DNA from: Chondrosia reniformis
Lineage: Eukaryota > Porifera > Demospongiae > Chondrillida > Chondrillidae
DNA: 64,000 bases
NCBI GenBank assembly: GCA_947172415.1
Contig: OX359190.1
Coordinates: 4,774,001 to 4,838,000 of the forward strand
Direction: 5' to 3'
Under the pieces are notes generated by a model. The model made no database searches. It saw only the letters and a list, made by a program, of their open reading frames with translations, and was not told the DNA's origin. The first letter of the stretch is position 1; the number at the start of each line of letters is the position of its first letter. Both the position numbers and the translations under genes were made by a program. Positions 40,545 through 51,160 of this stretch are shown in pieces.

Positions 40545-41030
40545 CCCTTTAATGACCGTTGACGATATACATCGTCATGATAATTATATGCAGCCGATAA
40601 CCGTTGACGATTTACATCGTCATAGATAGGCGGCAGGCTTTCCCGGCGAATTATTAGCATATGCGTGGCCAAAGTAAACTCTAGCAGGTGTTAAGTGGTC
40701 GTCAGACAGTTGCACTTTACGATTAGTGCACACAGGTGGCAGGAACCTTCCCTCCGAGGCGAAAAAAGCCTACGAATTATCTGTATACGTACCGTGTGAG
40801 TGAAGAGAACTGACCAGGCTCTGAATGCGACCGCATAGGGTTAGGGTTAGGGTTAGTGCCTGGTCTGTTCTCTTCACTTGATTCGAAAGGCTAAACTTGA
40901 CGAGAATCCACTTCCTCAGTCGTAAAAACAACCTTACCTTACACGTAGCACTTACGTACATCACGTGGCCTTCGAAAAAGTCAGTTATAAGGTATAGGGC
41001 CGCCCACGCAATAAGTTGGCGCGGAAAGGG
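40545..41030. mobile_element. 486-bp piggyBac-like MITE (copy 1)
   Basis: Flanked by TTAA on both sides (40541-40544 and 41031-41034), with tips CCCTTT and AAAGGG, the signature of piggyBac-type termini and target. It is inserted in the 3' region of the reverse-strand RT element. Inside are two near-copies of ccgttgacgat-tacatcgtcat (each a TGACGAT/ATCGTCA palindrome) and a hairpin at 40799-40878 whose loop holds telomere-like repeats. No transposase. Confidence 0.8.
40799..40878. repeat. Hairpin with telomere-like (TTAGGG) repeats in the loop
   Basis: Arms agtgaagagaac-tg-accaggc (40799-40819) and gcctggt-ct-gttctcttcact (40858-40878) pair apart from a 2-nt internal loop. Between them, 40837-40856 reads as just over three TTAGGG units. 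Same at 46184-46263 in copy 2. Confidence 0.85.
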
Positions 41031-41174
41031 TTAACTAAGACACATGATGAAATTTAAGTTTATGAAAGGAATGTAGGTCCAATTAACTTTTATAAATTAA
41101 TTATAAATCTATTAGTAAACTTGCTTGTACAGGTAAAACAGACTCAGCATAACTATAGACAAAAGTAGGACATA

Positions 41175-42758
41175 TTACGTAAGTCTACCCTTAGGTCTTC
41201 TAGTAGTAACATTTCTTTGGAGGTGGGGTAACACAATATGGGGTAACACAAGACAGTCCTTAAGCATACTAGCTACATTTTGCTTATACTTGATTCTAAC
41301 TAGAGACTGCCGGGATAGGAAGGTTTTAAAGGTTGATTTTAGCTTAAAGTATTTGTAACCCTGCTTAATAAGCCTATTGCATAACTGCAAACTTTTAGCC
41401 TGAAAACTGGAGAAGTCACTACATATTCTGGAATACATAATTAGTTGTGAAATAAAGAAGCCATAGGCTGGGGTATTAGGAATATTACTATCTAAATGGG
41501 GGAAGTTTACTATATCAAAGTTAAAGTCCTCTCGCTTATCATATACTTTAGTGATAAATTGATTGTTAGTAATAGTTATATCTAAGTCTAAAAAGGGGGA
41601 TTTTTTAGGGCTGGTATTTGTCTTTTTAAGAATAAGTTCTTTGGGGTAAATATCACTAATTGACAGTTCAAAATCCTTGTTGTTAATACACAAAAGGTCA
41701 TCAATATACCTATAAGTATCGGAAAATTTAATAGCTAGGGTGATGTTATCCTTAAGTAGTCCTTTCATAAACTCATACTCATAGGCAAACAGAAAAAGAT
41801 TAGCAACTACAGGGGCACAGTCAGTACCCATAGGGATACCTACACATTGCTTAAATACAGAACCGTCTACACATACATAAATGTTGTCAATAAGGTAATT
41901 AAAGAGCTCTACTAAATGAACAGCTGTGACTGCTTTATTGGAGACATTGTTAGACCAAAAGGCTTTATCCTGACAGACTTCTATATATTGGGACTTCCTA
42001 CAGGTATAGGCACTATGAATAAGGTTAGTAATCTTATCTTTAAGTAGGTTATGGGGGATCGCTGTATATAATGTAGAAAAATCAAAACTAGCTAGCTGGG
42101 TTTTTCTAGCGGGTATAGACCTAAGACTATCTAAGACTTCTAGTGAGTTTTCTACTATCCAAAAGGCATTAACACCAGTATTCCTATATATAACAAGGCA
42201 GTATTCTCTAAAATGTTTGAGAATTAGTCTGAGCGCCGAATTTAGAAATCTAGAAAGGGGTTTGGTAGTACATTTGTGAGAAGCAGCTATGAATCTGTAG
42301 TTGTAAGGGTTCTTATGTAGCTTAGGCATCCAGTAAAAAGAGGGAAGGTTACACCAGTCTGGTTTAGGTTCTAAGTTCTCTAGATTTAAGAAATCTATGT
42401 GTTTCCTAATTAACTGTTGTGGTTCTACTGTACATTTAGCATAAGTGGAGGTTCTGCCTAGTTCTTCATTAATAATTTGTCTATAGTAGGACTTACATAT
42501 AAAAATTATATTATTAGAGGCCTTATCGGCAGGGGCTATAACATACTTATCATGTAGGTCTGCTAAGAATTTCTTAATTTTAGGGCAAGTAAGGGTCTTC
42601 TTGGCTACTGAGGATTTGGTATTCAATTTAGACAGCTTAGAGATCCTATCATTAATTTTCTTAAGTACAGTATTTTCCCACTCACTAAATACAGAAATAG
42701 ATACATTTTCTCTACGGGCCCAGGTAATCTTATATTTTCTAAGACCTTCCTTACACAT
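41175..42758 (-). CDS. Penelope-like reverse transcriptase (Naiad-like)
   Basis: A 527-residue minus-strand frame. Motifs visible are VIAPADKASNNIIFICKSYY, FYWMPKLHKNPYNYRFI, SFDFSTLYTAIPH (about 224), GIPMGTDCAPVVANLF and the catalytic YIDD (Y351-D354), followed by a thumb region (KSPFLDLDITI). The PADKASN and MPKLHK blocks are typical of Penelope-like RTs. It differs clearly from the Penelope RT at 37.3-38.4 kb (YVDD, LPKIHK), so it is a different lineage. The C-terminus ends in a basic RRPKGRLT tail without a nuclease. The ATG at 42758 is not the true start: the frame upstream (42770-43033) belongs to the same protein but is shifted. Priming without a C-terminal nuclease is unexplained in this copy. 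Confidence 0.85.
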   Translation of the reverse strand: MCKEGLRKYKITWARRENVSISVFSEWENTVLKKINDRISKLSKLNTKSSVAKKTLTCPKIKKFLADLHDKYVIAPADKASNNIIFICKSYYRQIINEELGRTSTYAKCTVEPQQLIRKHIDFLNLENLEPKPDWCNLPSFYWMPKLHKNPYNYRFIAASHKCTTKPLSRFLNSALRLILKHFREYCLVIYRNTGVNAFWIVENSLEVLDSLRSIPARKTQLASFDFSTLYTAIPHNLLKDKITNLIHSAYTCRKSQYIEVCQDKAFWSNNVSNKAVTAVHLVELFNYLIDNIYVCVDGSVFKQCVGIPMGTDCAPVVANLFLFAYEYEFMKGLLKDNITLAIKFSDTYRYIDDLLCINNKDFELSISDIYPKELILKKTNTSPKKSPFLDLDITITNNQFITKVYDKREDFNFDIVNFPHLDSNIPNTPAYGFFISQLIMYSRICSDFSSFQAKSLQLCNRLIKQGYKYFKLKSTFKTFLSRQSLVRIKYKQNVASMLKDCLVLPHIVLPHLQRNVTTRRPKGRLT

Positions 42759-42769
42759 TTTTAAAGCAG

Positions 42770-43033
42770 TTACCCAATTAAAGTTGGTCCTTTCTTAAGA
42801 AGTTTTCTAAGTTTTGGGTTACTAACAATACGTAGGTCACCTGTTAAAACATGGCCTAGGGGCTTGTAAATGAAGGGGGACTTGTGACACTCACATGGTT
42901 CTGGTTTTCTAAAGACATCTGACTTAGAGGCTTGTGAAAAGTTAAAGATTTGAGGTCCTATTGGTTGGGTATACTTATATACTACACATGGGGGCTCTTT
43001 GTTTTGTATAAAGGGTGGGACAGTTTCTAACAC
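42770..43033 (-). pseudogene. Upstream part of the Naiad-like protein (frameshifted, truncated)
   Basis: An 87-residue frame with CECHKSPFIYKPLGHVLTGD and LRKLLKKGP. It matches the region preceding the RT in this protein family and contains a Cys-x-Cys-His cluster. It ends at a stop at 42770, while the continuing family sequence (NFNWVTALKMCKEGL) lies in the next frame, so a small indel near 42780-42795 broke the gene. The element edge at 43034 cuts off the N-terminus. Confidence 0.7.
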
Positions 43034-43034
43034 T

Positions 43035-43849
43035 ATATGTACTAGTTGTATGTAGTAGTTGTGCGTAATTGTTGTATGTTCTAGTAATATTTAGTAGTTG
43101 TAGTTACTAGCTGTATGGACTAGTTGAACGTACTATGTAGTAGTTCTACGTACTAGTTGTAGTACCAGTTGTATGTACTAGTTGTATGTACTAGTAACTA
43201 GCTGTATGTACTAGTTATATGTACTATTTGTATGTATTAGTTTTATGTATTAGTTGTGAGTACTACTTGAATGTACTAGTAACTATCTGTATGTACTAGT
43301 TGTAGGTTCTAGTTGTATGTGCTAGGTGTATATATCATATGTACTACTTGTATGTACTAGTTATGTGTAATTCTTGTATGTAGTAGGTATATTTACTAGT
43401 TGTAATTACTAGTTCTATGTACTAGTTATATGTACTAGGCCTATGGACTAGTGACTATATGTATGAACTAGTTGTAGGTACAAGTTGTATATACTGATTA
43501 TTTGTAATTGTTGTATGTACTAGTTGTATGCACTAGGACCTAGTTGTGTGTACTAGTAATATGTACTAGTAACTATCTGTATGTACTAGTTGTTGGTACT
43601 AATTGTATGTACTAGTTGTATGTAGTTATATGTACTGCTTGAATGTACTAGTTGTGTGTAATTGTTTTACATACTAGTTATATTTACTAGTTGTAGTTTC
43701 TAGTTTTATGTACTAATTTTATGTCCTAATTGTATGTACTAGTAACTAGATGTATGTACTAGTTGTTTGAACTAGTTTTATGTACTAGATTCTAGTTGTA
43801 TATACTTGTATTTACTAATTGTGTGAAATTGTTGTATGAACTAGTTATA
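43035..43849. repeat. 13-bp satellite block 4
   Basis: Degenerate actagttgtatgt units between the truncated RT element and the duplication junction; repeated at 48419-49233. Confidence 0.85.
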
Positions 43850-43850
43850 C

Positions 43851-44695
43851 CCTTACCCTTCCTGGATGTGCAAGTAAAGAAGTGCATGGGAAGTTTGGAC
43901 ACATTTGTGTATAGGAAACCAACACACACAGACAGGTACCTTCACTTTACCTCTCATCACCACCCTAGGGTAAAAACAGGTATCGCACTGTGTCTCAAAG
44001 ACAGAGCCGAAAAGATCTGTGGACCAAACTCCAGTAGCTTGAAAAAAGAAAAGGAGCACCTGGAAGGAGTACTTCAAGCTAATGGATACCCTAAATGGGA
44101 GGCTCACAGACTGCTCAACAGGAGAAGGCAGACTAAGGGGAGTGAGGATGAGTGTAAACACAAACTCTTTATTCCATATATAAAGGGACTCAGTGAGATG
44201 ATCGATAAAAGCTGTAGAAAAATGGGTATCCAGACCATTTTCTCCAAGCAGAGATCACTGAGAACCGTTTTATCCAAACCAAAACAGCCACAACCACCTA
44301 TGGATATCAAGGGTGTAGTTTACCTAATTCCTTGCTCTGAGTGTTCTGCAGTCTACATTGGTGAAACTGGAAGGACCCTGAAAGTGAGATTGGCAGAACA
44401 CAAGCGAGCAGTCAGGATGGGGGATGTGAACAACGGTATACCTGTTCACTCCCTCAAAACTGGCCACTCAATTGCTTGGGACAAGGCCAAGATTACAGAC
44501 AGGGAAACCCACTGGCAAAGGAGAAGGGTCAAAGAAGCCATCAGGATCCAGAGGAGTCAGGTGAGAATGAATTTAGATCAAGGCATTGTGTTACATCAAG
44601 CCTGGAGACGATTTAATATTCATACTTCCTGTTTTTCTCATTCTGCTGAGGGTCACATGACAGGAAGTGGAAATGGCGGGAAAAATCCTCTATAA
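43851..44695 (+). pseudogene. GIY-YIG endonuclease fragment of Penelope (copy 2)
   Basis: The frame is open from 43796, but the first 18 codons are satellite. From LPFLDVQVKKCMGSL onward it equals the copy-1 protein, including VYLIPCSECSAVYIGETGR. With no RT upstream it cannot act as a retroelement gene; it is a by-product of the 5.4-kb duplication. Confidence 0.85.
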
Positions 44696-44822
44696 ATAGA
44701 GGCAATTCTTCCACCCAACCATCAGTCACTGAGGAAGACCCCCAGGGTCGAAACGTTGGACCAAGAATTGAAAAAACCAACTGCGTTTTTAAACGCTCAA
44801 AAGTCGAAGGATGTACCATCCC
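43851..44822 (+). mobile_element. Penelope element fragment in duplication copy 2
   Basis: Equivalent to 38466-39437: RT tail, GIY-YIG domain and right terminal repeat (44711-44822). The RT core and left terminal repeat are absent, because the duplication breakpoint lies inside the reading frame. Confidence 0.88.
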
Positions 44823-45618
44823 TAAGATTATATGTACTAGTTGTATGTATTAGTTGTGATTAATTGTTGTATGTACTAGTTATATTTAGTAGTTGTAGTT
44901 ACTAGCTGTATGTACTAGTTGTATGTACTAATTGTATGTACTAGTTACATTTACTAGTTTTATGTACTAGTTGTATGTACTATTAACTAGTTGTTTGTAC
45001 TAGTTATATTTACTAGTTGTTTGTACTAGTTGTGTGTACTAGTTCTATATACTAGTTGTATGTACTTGTTGTGTGTACTAGTTGTATGTACTAGTAACTA
45101 GCTGTATGTACTAGTTATATGCACTATTTGTATGTATTAGTTTTATGTACTAGTTGTGAGTTATTGTTGAATGTACTGTTTATATTTACTAGTTGTAGTT
45201 ACTAGTTGTATGTACTAATTGTAAGTACTAGTTATATGTCCTAGGTGTAGTACTAGTTGTATGTACTAGTTATATGTCCTAGTTGTAGTACTAGTTGTAT
45301 ATACTAGTTGTATCTACTAGCTGTGCTAATTGAATGTACTAGTTGTATGTACTAGTTGTATATAGTAGGACTAGTTATATTTACTAGTTGGTTGTTGCAG
45401 TTGTATGTACTCAATTGTAAGTAGTATTTTCATGTTCTAATTGTATGTACTAATTGTATGTACTACTTGTAGGTACTAATTGTATGCACTAATTTCATGT
45501 ACTTGTTATATGTACTAGTTGTATGTACTAGTTGTATATTCTAGTTTTATGTACTATTTATACGTACTAGTCATATGTGTAGGTACTGGTTATATGTACT
45601 AGTTCTATATACTAGTTA
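44823..45618. repeat. 13-bp satellite block 5
   Basis: Second copy of block 3 (39438-40233) within the tandem duplication, apparently unchanged. Confidence 0.85.
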
Positions 45619-45768
45619 TATGAAAAATCTAATATACCATTTTCCTACATGCTATATGCCTATTCTGTAAAAAGAGCCTATAGGGGAACTAAACCTAAAG
45701 AGAGCTTTAGATGAAGATACAGGAGTCTTTTCTTCCTTCTTTTCCCTTCTTTCATCTTCTTCTCCACT

Positions 45769-45814
45769 GGGTCAGACAGCCGTTTCAGGGAATTCCACCC
45801 TTCATCAGTGATCC
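45769..45814 (-). ncRNA. Candidate minimal hammerhead ribozyme (copy 2)
   Basis: Identical to the candidate at 40384-40429, shifted by 5385 within the tandem duplication. Confidence 0.72.
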
Positions 45815-45929
45815 TGGGAGTCTTTGTCTTTTTCTTTATCTTGATCTTCTGTGAATCCTTGGCTCTCTATGCTAAATCTAGGGGCCTTATATACACTATT
45901 TTGGCGCCAAAAGTTAAATAAGGTGTTAA

Positions 45930-46415
45930 CCCTTTAATGACCGTTGACGATATACATCGTCATGATAATTATATGCAGCCGATAACCGTTGACGATTTAC
46001 ATCGTCATAGATAGGCGGCAGGCTTTCCCGGCGAATTATTAGCATATGCGTGGCCAAAGTAAACTCTAGCAGGTGTTAAGTGGTCGTCAGACAGTTGCAC
46101 TTTACGATTAGTGCACACAGGTGGCAGGAACCTTCCCTCCGAGGCGAAAAAAGCCTACGAATTATCTGTATACGTACCGTGTGAGTGAAGAGAACTGACC
46201 AGGCTCTGAATGCGACCGCATAGGGTTAGGGTTAGGGTTAGTGCCTGGTCTGTTCTCTTCACTTGATTCGAAAGGCTAAACTTGACGAGAATCCACTTCC
46301 TCAGTCGTAAAAACAACCTTACCTTACACGTAGCACTTACGTACATCACGTGGCCTTCGAAAAAGTCAGTTATAAGGTATAGGGCCGCCCACGCAATAAG
46401 TTGGCGCGGAAAGGG
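45930..46415. mobile_element. 486-bp piggyBac-like MITE (copy 2)
   Basis: Copy of 40545-41030 within the tandem duplication, with the same TTAA flanks and CCCTTT/AAAGGG tips. Confidence 0.8.
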
Positions 46416-46559
46416 TTAACTAAGACACATGATGAAATTTAAGTTTATGAAAGGAATGTAGGTCCAATTAACTTTTATAAATTAATTATAAATCTATTAG
46501 TAAACTTGCTTGTACAGGTAAAACAGACTCAGCATAACTATAGACAAAAGTAGGACATA

Positions 46560-48142
46560 TTACGTAAGTCTACCCTTAGGTCTTCTAGTAGTAACATTTC
46601 TTTGGAGGTGGGGTAACACAATATGGGGTAACACAAGACAGTCCTTAAGCATACTAGCTACATTTTGCTTATACTTGATTCTAACTAGAGACTGCCGGGA
46701 TAGGAAGGTTTTAAAGGTTGATTTTAGCTTAAAGTATTTGTAACCCTGCTTAATAAGCCTATTGCATAACTGCAAACTTTTAGCCTGAAAACTGGAGAAG
46801 TCACTACATATTCTGGAATACATAATTAGTTGTGAAATAAAGAAGCCATAGGCTGGGGTATTAGGAATATTACTATCTAAATGGGGGAAGTTTACTATAT
46901 CAAAGTTAAAGTCCTCTCGCTTATCATATACTTTAGTGATAAATTGATTGTTAGTAATAGTTATATCTAAGTCTAAAAAGGGGGATTTTTTAGGGCTGGT
47001 ATTTGTCTTTTTAAGAATAAGTTCTTTGGGGTAAATATCACTAATTGACAGTTCAAAATCCTTGTTGTTAATACACAAAAGGTCATCAATATACCTATAA
47101 GTATCGGAAAATTTAATAGCTAGGGTGATGTTATCCTTAAGTAGTCCTTTCATAAACTCATACTCATAGGCAAACAGAAAAAGATTAGCAACTACAGGGG
47201 CACAGTCAGTACCCATAGGGATACCTACACATTGCTTAAATACAGAACCGTCTACACATACATAAATGTTGTCAATAAGGTAATTAAAGAGCTCTACTAA
47301 ATGAACAGCTGTGACTGCTTTATTGGAGACATTGTTAGACCAAAAGGCTTTATCCTGACAGACTTCTATATATTGGGACTTCCTACAGGTATAGGCACTA
47401 TGAATAAGGTTAGTAATCTTATCTTTAAGTAGGTTATGGGGGATCGCTGTATATAATGTAGAAAAATCAAAACTAGCTAGCTGGGTTTTCTAGCGGGTAT
47501 AGACCTAAGACTATCTAAGACTTCTAGTGAGTTTTCTACTATCCAAAAGGCATTAACACCAGTATTCCTATATATAACAAGGCAGTATTCTCTAAAATGT
47601 TTGAGAATTAGTCTGAGCGCCGAATTTAGAAATCTAGAAAGGGGTTTGGTAGTACATTTGTGAGAAGCAGCTATGAATCTGTAGTTGTAAGGGTTCTTAT
47701 GTAGCTTAGGCATCCAGTAAAAAGAGGGAAGGTTACACCAGTCTGGTTTAGGTTCTAAGTTCTCTAGATTTAAGAAATCTATGTGTTTCCTAATTAACTG
47801 TTGTGGTTCTACTGTACATTTAGCATAAGTGGAGGTTCTGCCTAGTTCTTCATTAATAATTTGTCTATAGTAGGACTTACATATAAAAATTATATTATTA
47901 GAGGCCTTATCGGCAGGGGCTATAACATACTTATCATGTAGGTCTGCTAAGAATTTCTTAATTTTAGGGCAAGTAAGGGTCTTCTTGGCTACTGAGGATT
48001 TGGTATTCAATTTAGACAGCTTAGAGATCCTATCATTAATTTTCTTAAGTACAGTATTTTCCCACTCACTAAATACAGAAATAGATACATTTTCTCTACG
48101 GGCCCAGGTAATCTTATATTTTCTAAGACCTTCCTTACACAT
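46560..48142 (-). pseudogene. Naiad-like reverse transcriptase, copy 2, one-base frameshift
   Basis: Copy of 41175-42758. A run of five T at about 42112-42116 is four T here (near 47487), which splits the frame into 47477-48142 (221 residues, N-terminal part) and a downstream part from about 47485 to 46560 that still encodes YIDD. The break falls just before the SFDFSTLYT catalytic motif. A homopolymer difference of this kind is also a common sequencing error. Confidence 0.85.
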
Positions 48143-48153
48143 TTTTAAAGCAG

Positions 48154-48417
48154 TTACCCAATTAAAGTTGGTCCTTTCTTAAGAAGTTTTCTAAGTTTTG
48201 GGTTACTAACAATACGTAGGTCACCTGTTAAAACATGGCCTAGGGGCTTGTAAATGAAGGGGGACTTGTGACACTCACATGGTTCTGGTTTTCTAAAGAC
48301 ATCTGACTTAGAGGCTTGTGAAAAGTTAAAGATTTGAGGTCCTATTGGTTGGGTATACTTATATACTACACATGGGGGCTCTTTGTTTTGTATAAAGGGT
48401 GGGACAGTTTCTAACAC
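48154..48417 (-). pseudogene. Upstream frameshifted part of the Naiad-like protein, copy 2
   Basis: Same 87-residue frame as 42770-43033, offset 5384, so the older frameshift between this part and the RT predates the duplication. Confidence 0.7.
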
Positions 48418-48418
48418 T

Positions 48419-49966
48419 ATATGTACTAGTTGTATGTAGTAGTTGTGCGTAATTGTTGTATGTTCTAGTAATATTTAGTAGTTGTAGTTACTAGCTGTAT
48501 GGACTAGTTGAACGTACTATGTAGTAGTTCTACGTACTAGTTGTAGTACCAGTTGTATGTACTAGTTGTATGTACTAGTAACTAGCTGTATGTACTAGTT
48601 ATATGTACTATTTGTATGTATTAGTTTTATGTATTAGTTGTGAGTACTACTTGAATGTACTAGTAACTATCTGTATGTACTAGTTGTAGGTTCTAGTTGT
48701 ATGTGCTAGGTGTATATATCATATGTACTACTTGTATGTACTAGTTATGTGTAATTCTTGTATGTAGTAGGTATATTTACTAGTTGTAATTACTAGTTCT
48801 ATGTACTAGTTATATGTACTAGGCCTATGGACTAGTGACTATATGTATGAACTAGTTGTAGGTACAAGTTGTATATACTGATTATTTGTAATTGTTGTAT
48901 GTACTAGTTGTATGCACTAGGACCTAGTTGTGTGTACTAGTAATATGTACTAGTAACTATCTGTATGTACTAGTTGTTGGTACTAATTGTATGTACTAGT
49001 TGTATGTAGTTATATGTACTGCTTGAATGTACTAGTTGTGTGTAATTGTTTTACATACTAGTTATATTTACTAGTTGTAGTTTCTAGTTTTATGTACTAA
49101 TTTTATGTCCTAATTGTATGTACTAGTAACTAGATGTATGTACTAGTTGTTTGAACTAGTTTTATGTACTAGATTCTAGTTGTATATACTTGTATTTACT
49201 AATTGTGTGAAATTGTTGTATGAACTAGTTATATTAACTAGTTGTAGTTACTAGTTGCATGTACTACTTGTATGTACTAGTTGTATGTACTAGTTGTGTG
49301 TTCTAGTTCTTTGTACTAGTTTTATGTATTAGTTGTATTTATTAGTTGTGTTCACTAGTTGTATGTGCTAGTTGTATGTACTAGTCGTATGGACTAGTTA
49401 CTATATGTATGAACTAGTTGTAGGTACAAATTGTATGTACTAATTATGTGTAATTGTTGTATGCAGTAGTTGTATTCACTAGTAGTATGTACTAGTTACT
49501 AGTTGTAGGTACTAGTAATATGTACTAGTAACTATCTGTATGTACTAGTTGTTGGTACTCATTGTATGTACTAGTTGTATGTAGTTACATGTACTACTTG
49601 TATGCACTAGTTTTGTGTAATTGATGTATGTACTAGTTATATGTACTAGTTGTATGTAGTTACATGAACTACTTGTATATACTAGTTGAGTGTAATTGTT
49701 GTATGTACTAGTTATATTTACTATTTGTAGTTACTAGTTGTATGTACTAGTTGTATGTCCTAATTGTATGTACTAGTAACTAGATGTATGTACTAGTTGT
49801 ATTAAGTAGTTGTATGTATTAGTTGTATGTACTAGTTTTATGTACTAGATACTAGTTATATATACTTGTTGTATGTACTAATTGTTTGAAATTGTTGTAT
49901 GAACTAGTCATATTTACTAGTTGTAATTACTAGTTGTCTGTACTACTTGTATGTATTAGTTGTATA
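48419..49966. repeat. 13-bp satellite block 6
   Basis: Copy 2 of block 4 (to 49233) followed by unique satellite up to the R2-like fragment. Units remain recognisable as actagttgtatgt variants. Confidence 0.85.
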
Positions 49967-49967
49967 T

Positions 49968-51160
49968 CACATTTGTTGTACATGGATGACCTTAAGATAT
50001 ATGCTGGAGGGCCTGATAAACTCAGGGAAGCCATGGAATGTGTGGAGAAAACCTCAAATGCCATTGGCATGAGGTTTGGAGTAAGAAAGTGTGGAACAGC
50101 TCACATGCAAAAGGGGAAAGTTCTGGCTGGCCCAGACAACCCTGAACGCAGTGAAGAATCCATAAGGAGCCTTGAAAAAGGTACTACTTATAAGTACCTA
50201 GGGCTAGAACAACTGTTTGAGGTAGAGGACAGCAAGGTCAAAGCTTGCTTGATCAATGAATTGAGGAGGAGACTCCACAAAGTGTGGGGCTCTCACCTCA
50301 ATGGTAAGAATGCTGCAGAAGCCTCTAACATGTTGTGTGCCTCTCTATTGAGATACTCTTACCCAGTTTTGAGGTGGACACAAAGTGAGCTTCCAAAACT
50401 GGACCGAATGGTGAGAAAGGTCATGAGAAAGTACCAGTGTAATCACTATAACTCTGCCATTGAGACAGTGAACTTGCCTCGCTCTGAAGGTAGTAGAGGG
50501 CTCTGTAGTTTTCCTTTGGATCACGACAGGGCTGTTGTGAATCTGGCAAGATACCTCCATACTGCCAATGATCCACTCACAGCTGTTGTGGTTAAACACC
50601 AAAAGTGGCTGGAGTGCTCAAAGCAGAGGAGGACTGTCTTGAAAGAAGCCAGATTGATACTGAGAAGCCACGGAATAGAACTAGAACCGGAAATGTGGCT
50701 AAAGACAGATCCCTCACAAAATTGTGTAAGAGAATGGAGGAGAGTGGCACGTGAGCTCCGGGAGGCTCAGACTGAAAGGTTAAAAAGTAACCTAGCCGAA
50801 AAGTCTCACCAGGGCTCATACCACAAACAAGTCACAAATGGGGAGTCTTATATGTGGCTTTCTGAGGGGAGACTCAGACCTCAAACTGAGGCTCTGATTC
50901 TTGCAGCCCAAGATGATGTGCTGCACACTAGGTGGTACTGAAATAGGTTTCTTAAGAATTCTAGCCTCCTAATGTGCAGAGAATGTGGCAAGGCTATGGA
51001 AACAATCAAACACATACTAAACATGTGCGAGCCCAAGGGATTTTCTCGCTACAAAGAGAGGCATGACCGGGCAATACTGATAGTGTTGTCGAGATTGTTG
51101 AAAGAATATGGATTCAAGCAGGAAGAGCCCTGGTACACACTAGAAGCAAAACCAGTCTAA
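49968..51160 (+). pseudogene. R2/NeSL-like non-LTR retrotransposon fragment (RT tail, CCHC knuckle)
   Basis: The frame open from 49934 becomes non-satellite at about 49968 and starts almost exactly at the RT catalytic box (LYMDDLKIYA). It continues through an RT tail (KYLGLEQLFEV, YPVLRWTQSELPKLDRMVRK, PRSEGSRGL) to a TGA at 50939-50941, then in the same frame to a CREC-x8-H-x4-C knuckle (50972-51026) and a stop at 51158. The order RT, then zinc knuckle, matches R2-clade elements, where a restriction-like endonuclease should follow. That nuclease is missing: sequence decays right after KPV into the next satellite. So it is a double-truncated relic with one nonsense codon. Confidence 0.75.

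Larger units (their letters stand above)
40234..43034 (-). mobile_element. Second Penelope-like element (possibly Naiad-type), reverse strand, 5'-truncated
   Basis: Non-satellite block with an RT reading frame on the minus strand, a 3' non-coding region from 41174 down to 40234, and a hammerhead-ribozyme candidate in that 3' region. The right (5') edge at 43034 abuts satellite in mid-frame, so the N-terminus is missing. No GIY-YIG is present after the RT. This suits a Naiad-type element, in which the nuclease is N-terminal and would have been lost by truncation, or an endonuclease-lacking class. A piggyBac-like MITE is nested at 40545-41030. Confidence 0.7.
38466..43849. repeat. Tandem 5.4-kb duplication, copy 1
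   Basis: Bases 38466-43849 recur at 43851-49233 with constant offset 5385, dropping to 5384 after one missing T near 47487. Every segment I compared is otherwise the same, including satellite blocks that normally diverge quickly. The unit begins inside the Penelope frame (ccttacccttcctgg) and ends inside satellite (gaactagttata). Confidence 0.92.
43851..49233. repeat. Tandem 5.4-kb duplication, copy 2
   Basis: Second copy of 38466-43849. The junction gaactagttata/c/ccttacc joins satellite straight to mid-ORF Penelope sequence. After 49233 the satellite continues in a natural way (ttaactagttgtag), so copy 2's right edge resembles the original context. Confidence 0.92.

Noticed and set aside
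40837..40856. Telomere-like repeats as evidence of a chromosome end
   Set aside because: Only about three units, inside a hairpin loop of a MITE and duplicated with it; it is interstitial.
40770..40964. 64-residue minus-strand frame including telomere-like repeats (LTLTL)
   Set aside because: It lies in a non-coding MITE; the Leu-Thr run is the translated TTAGGG complement.
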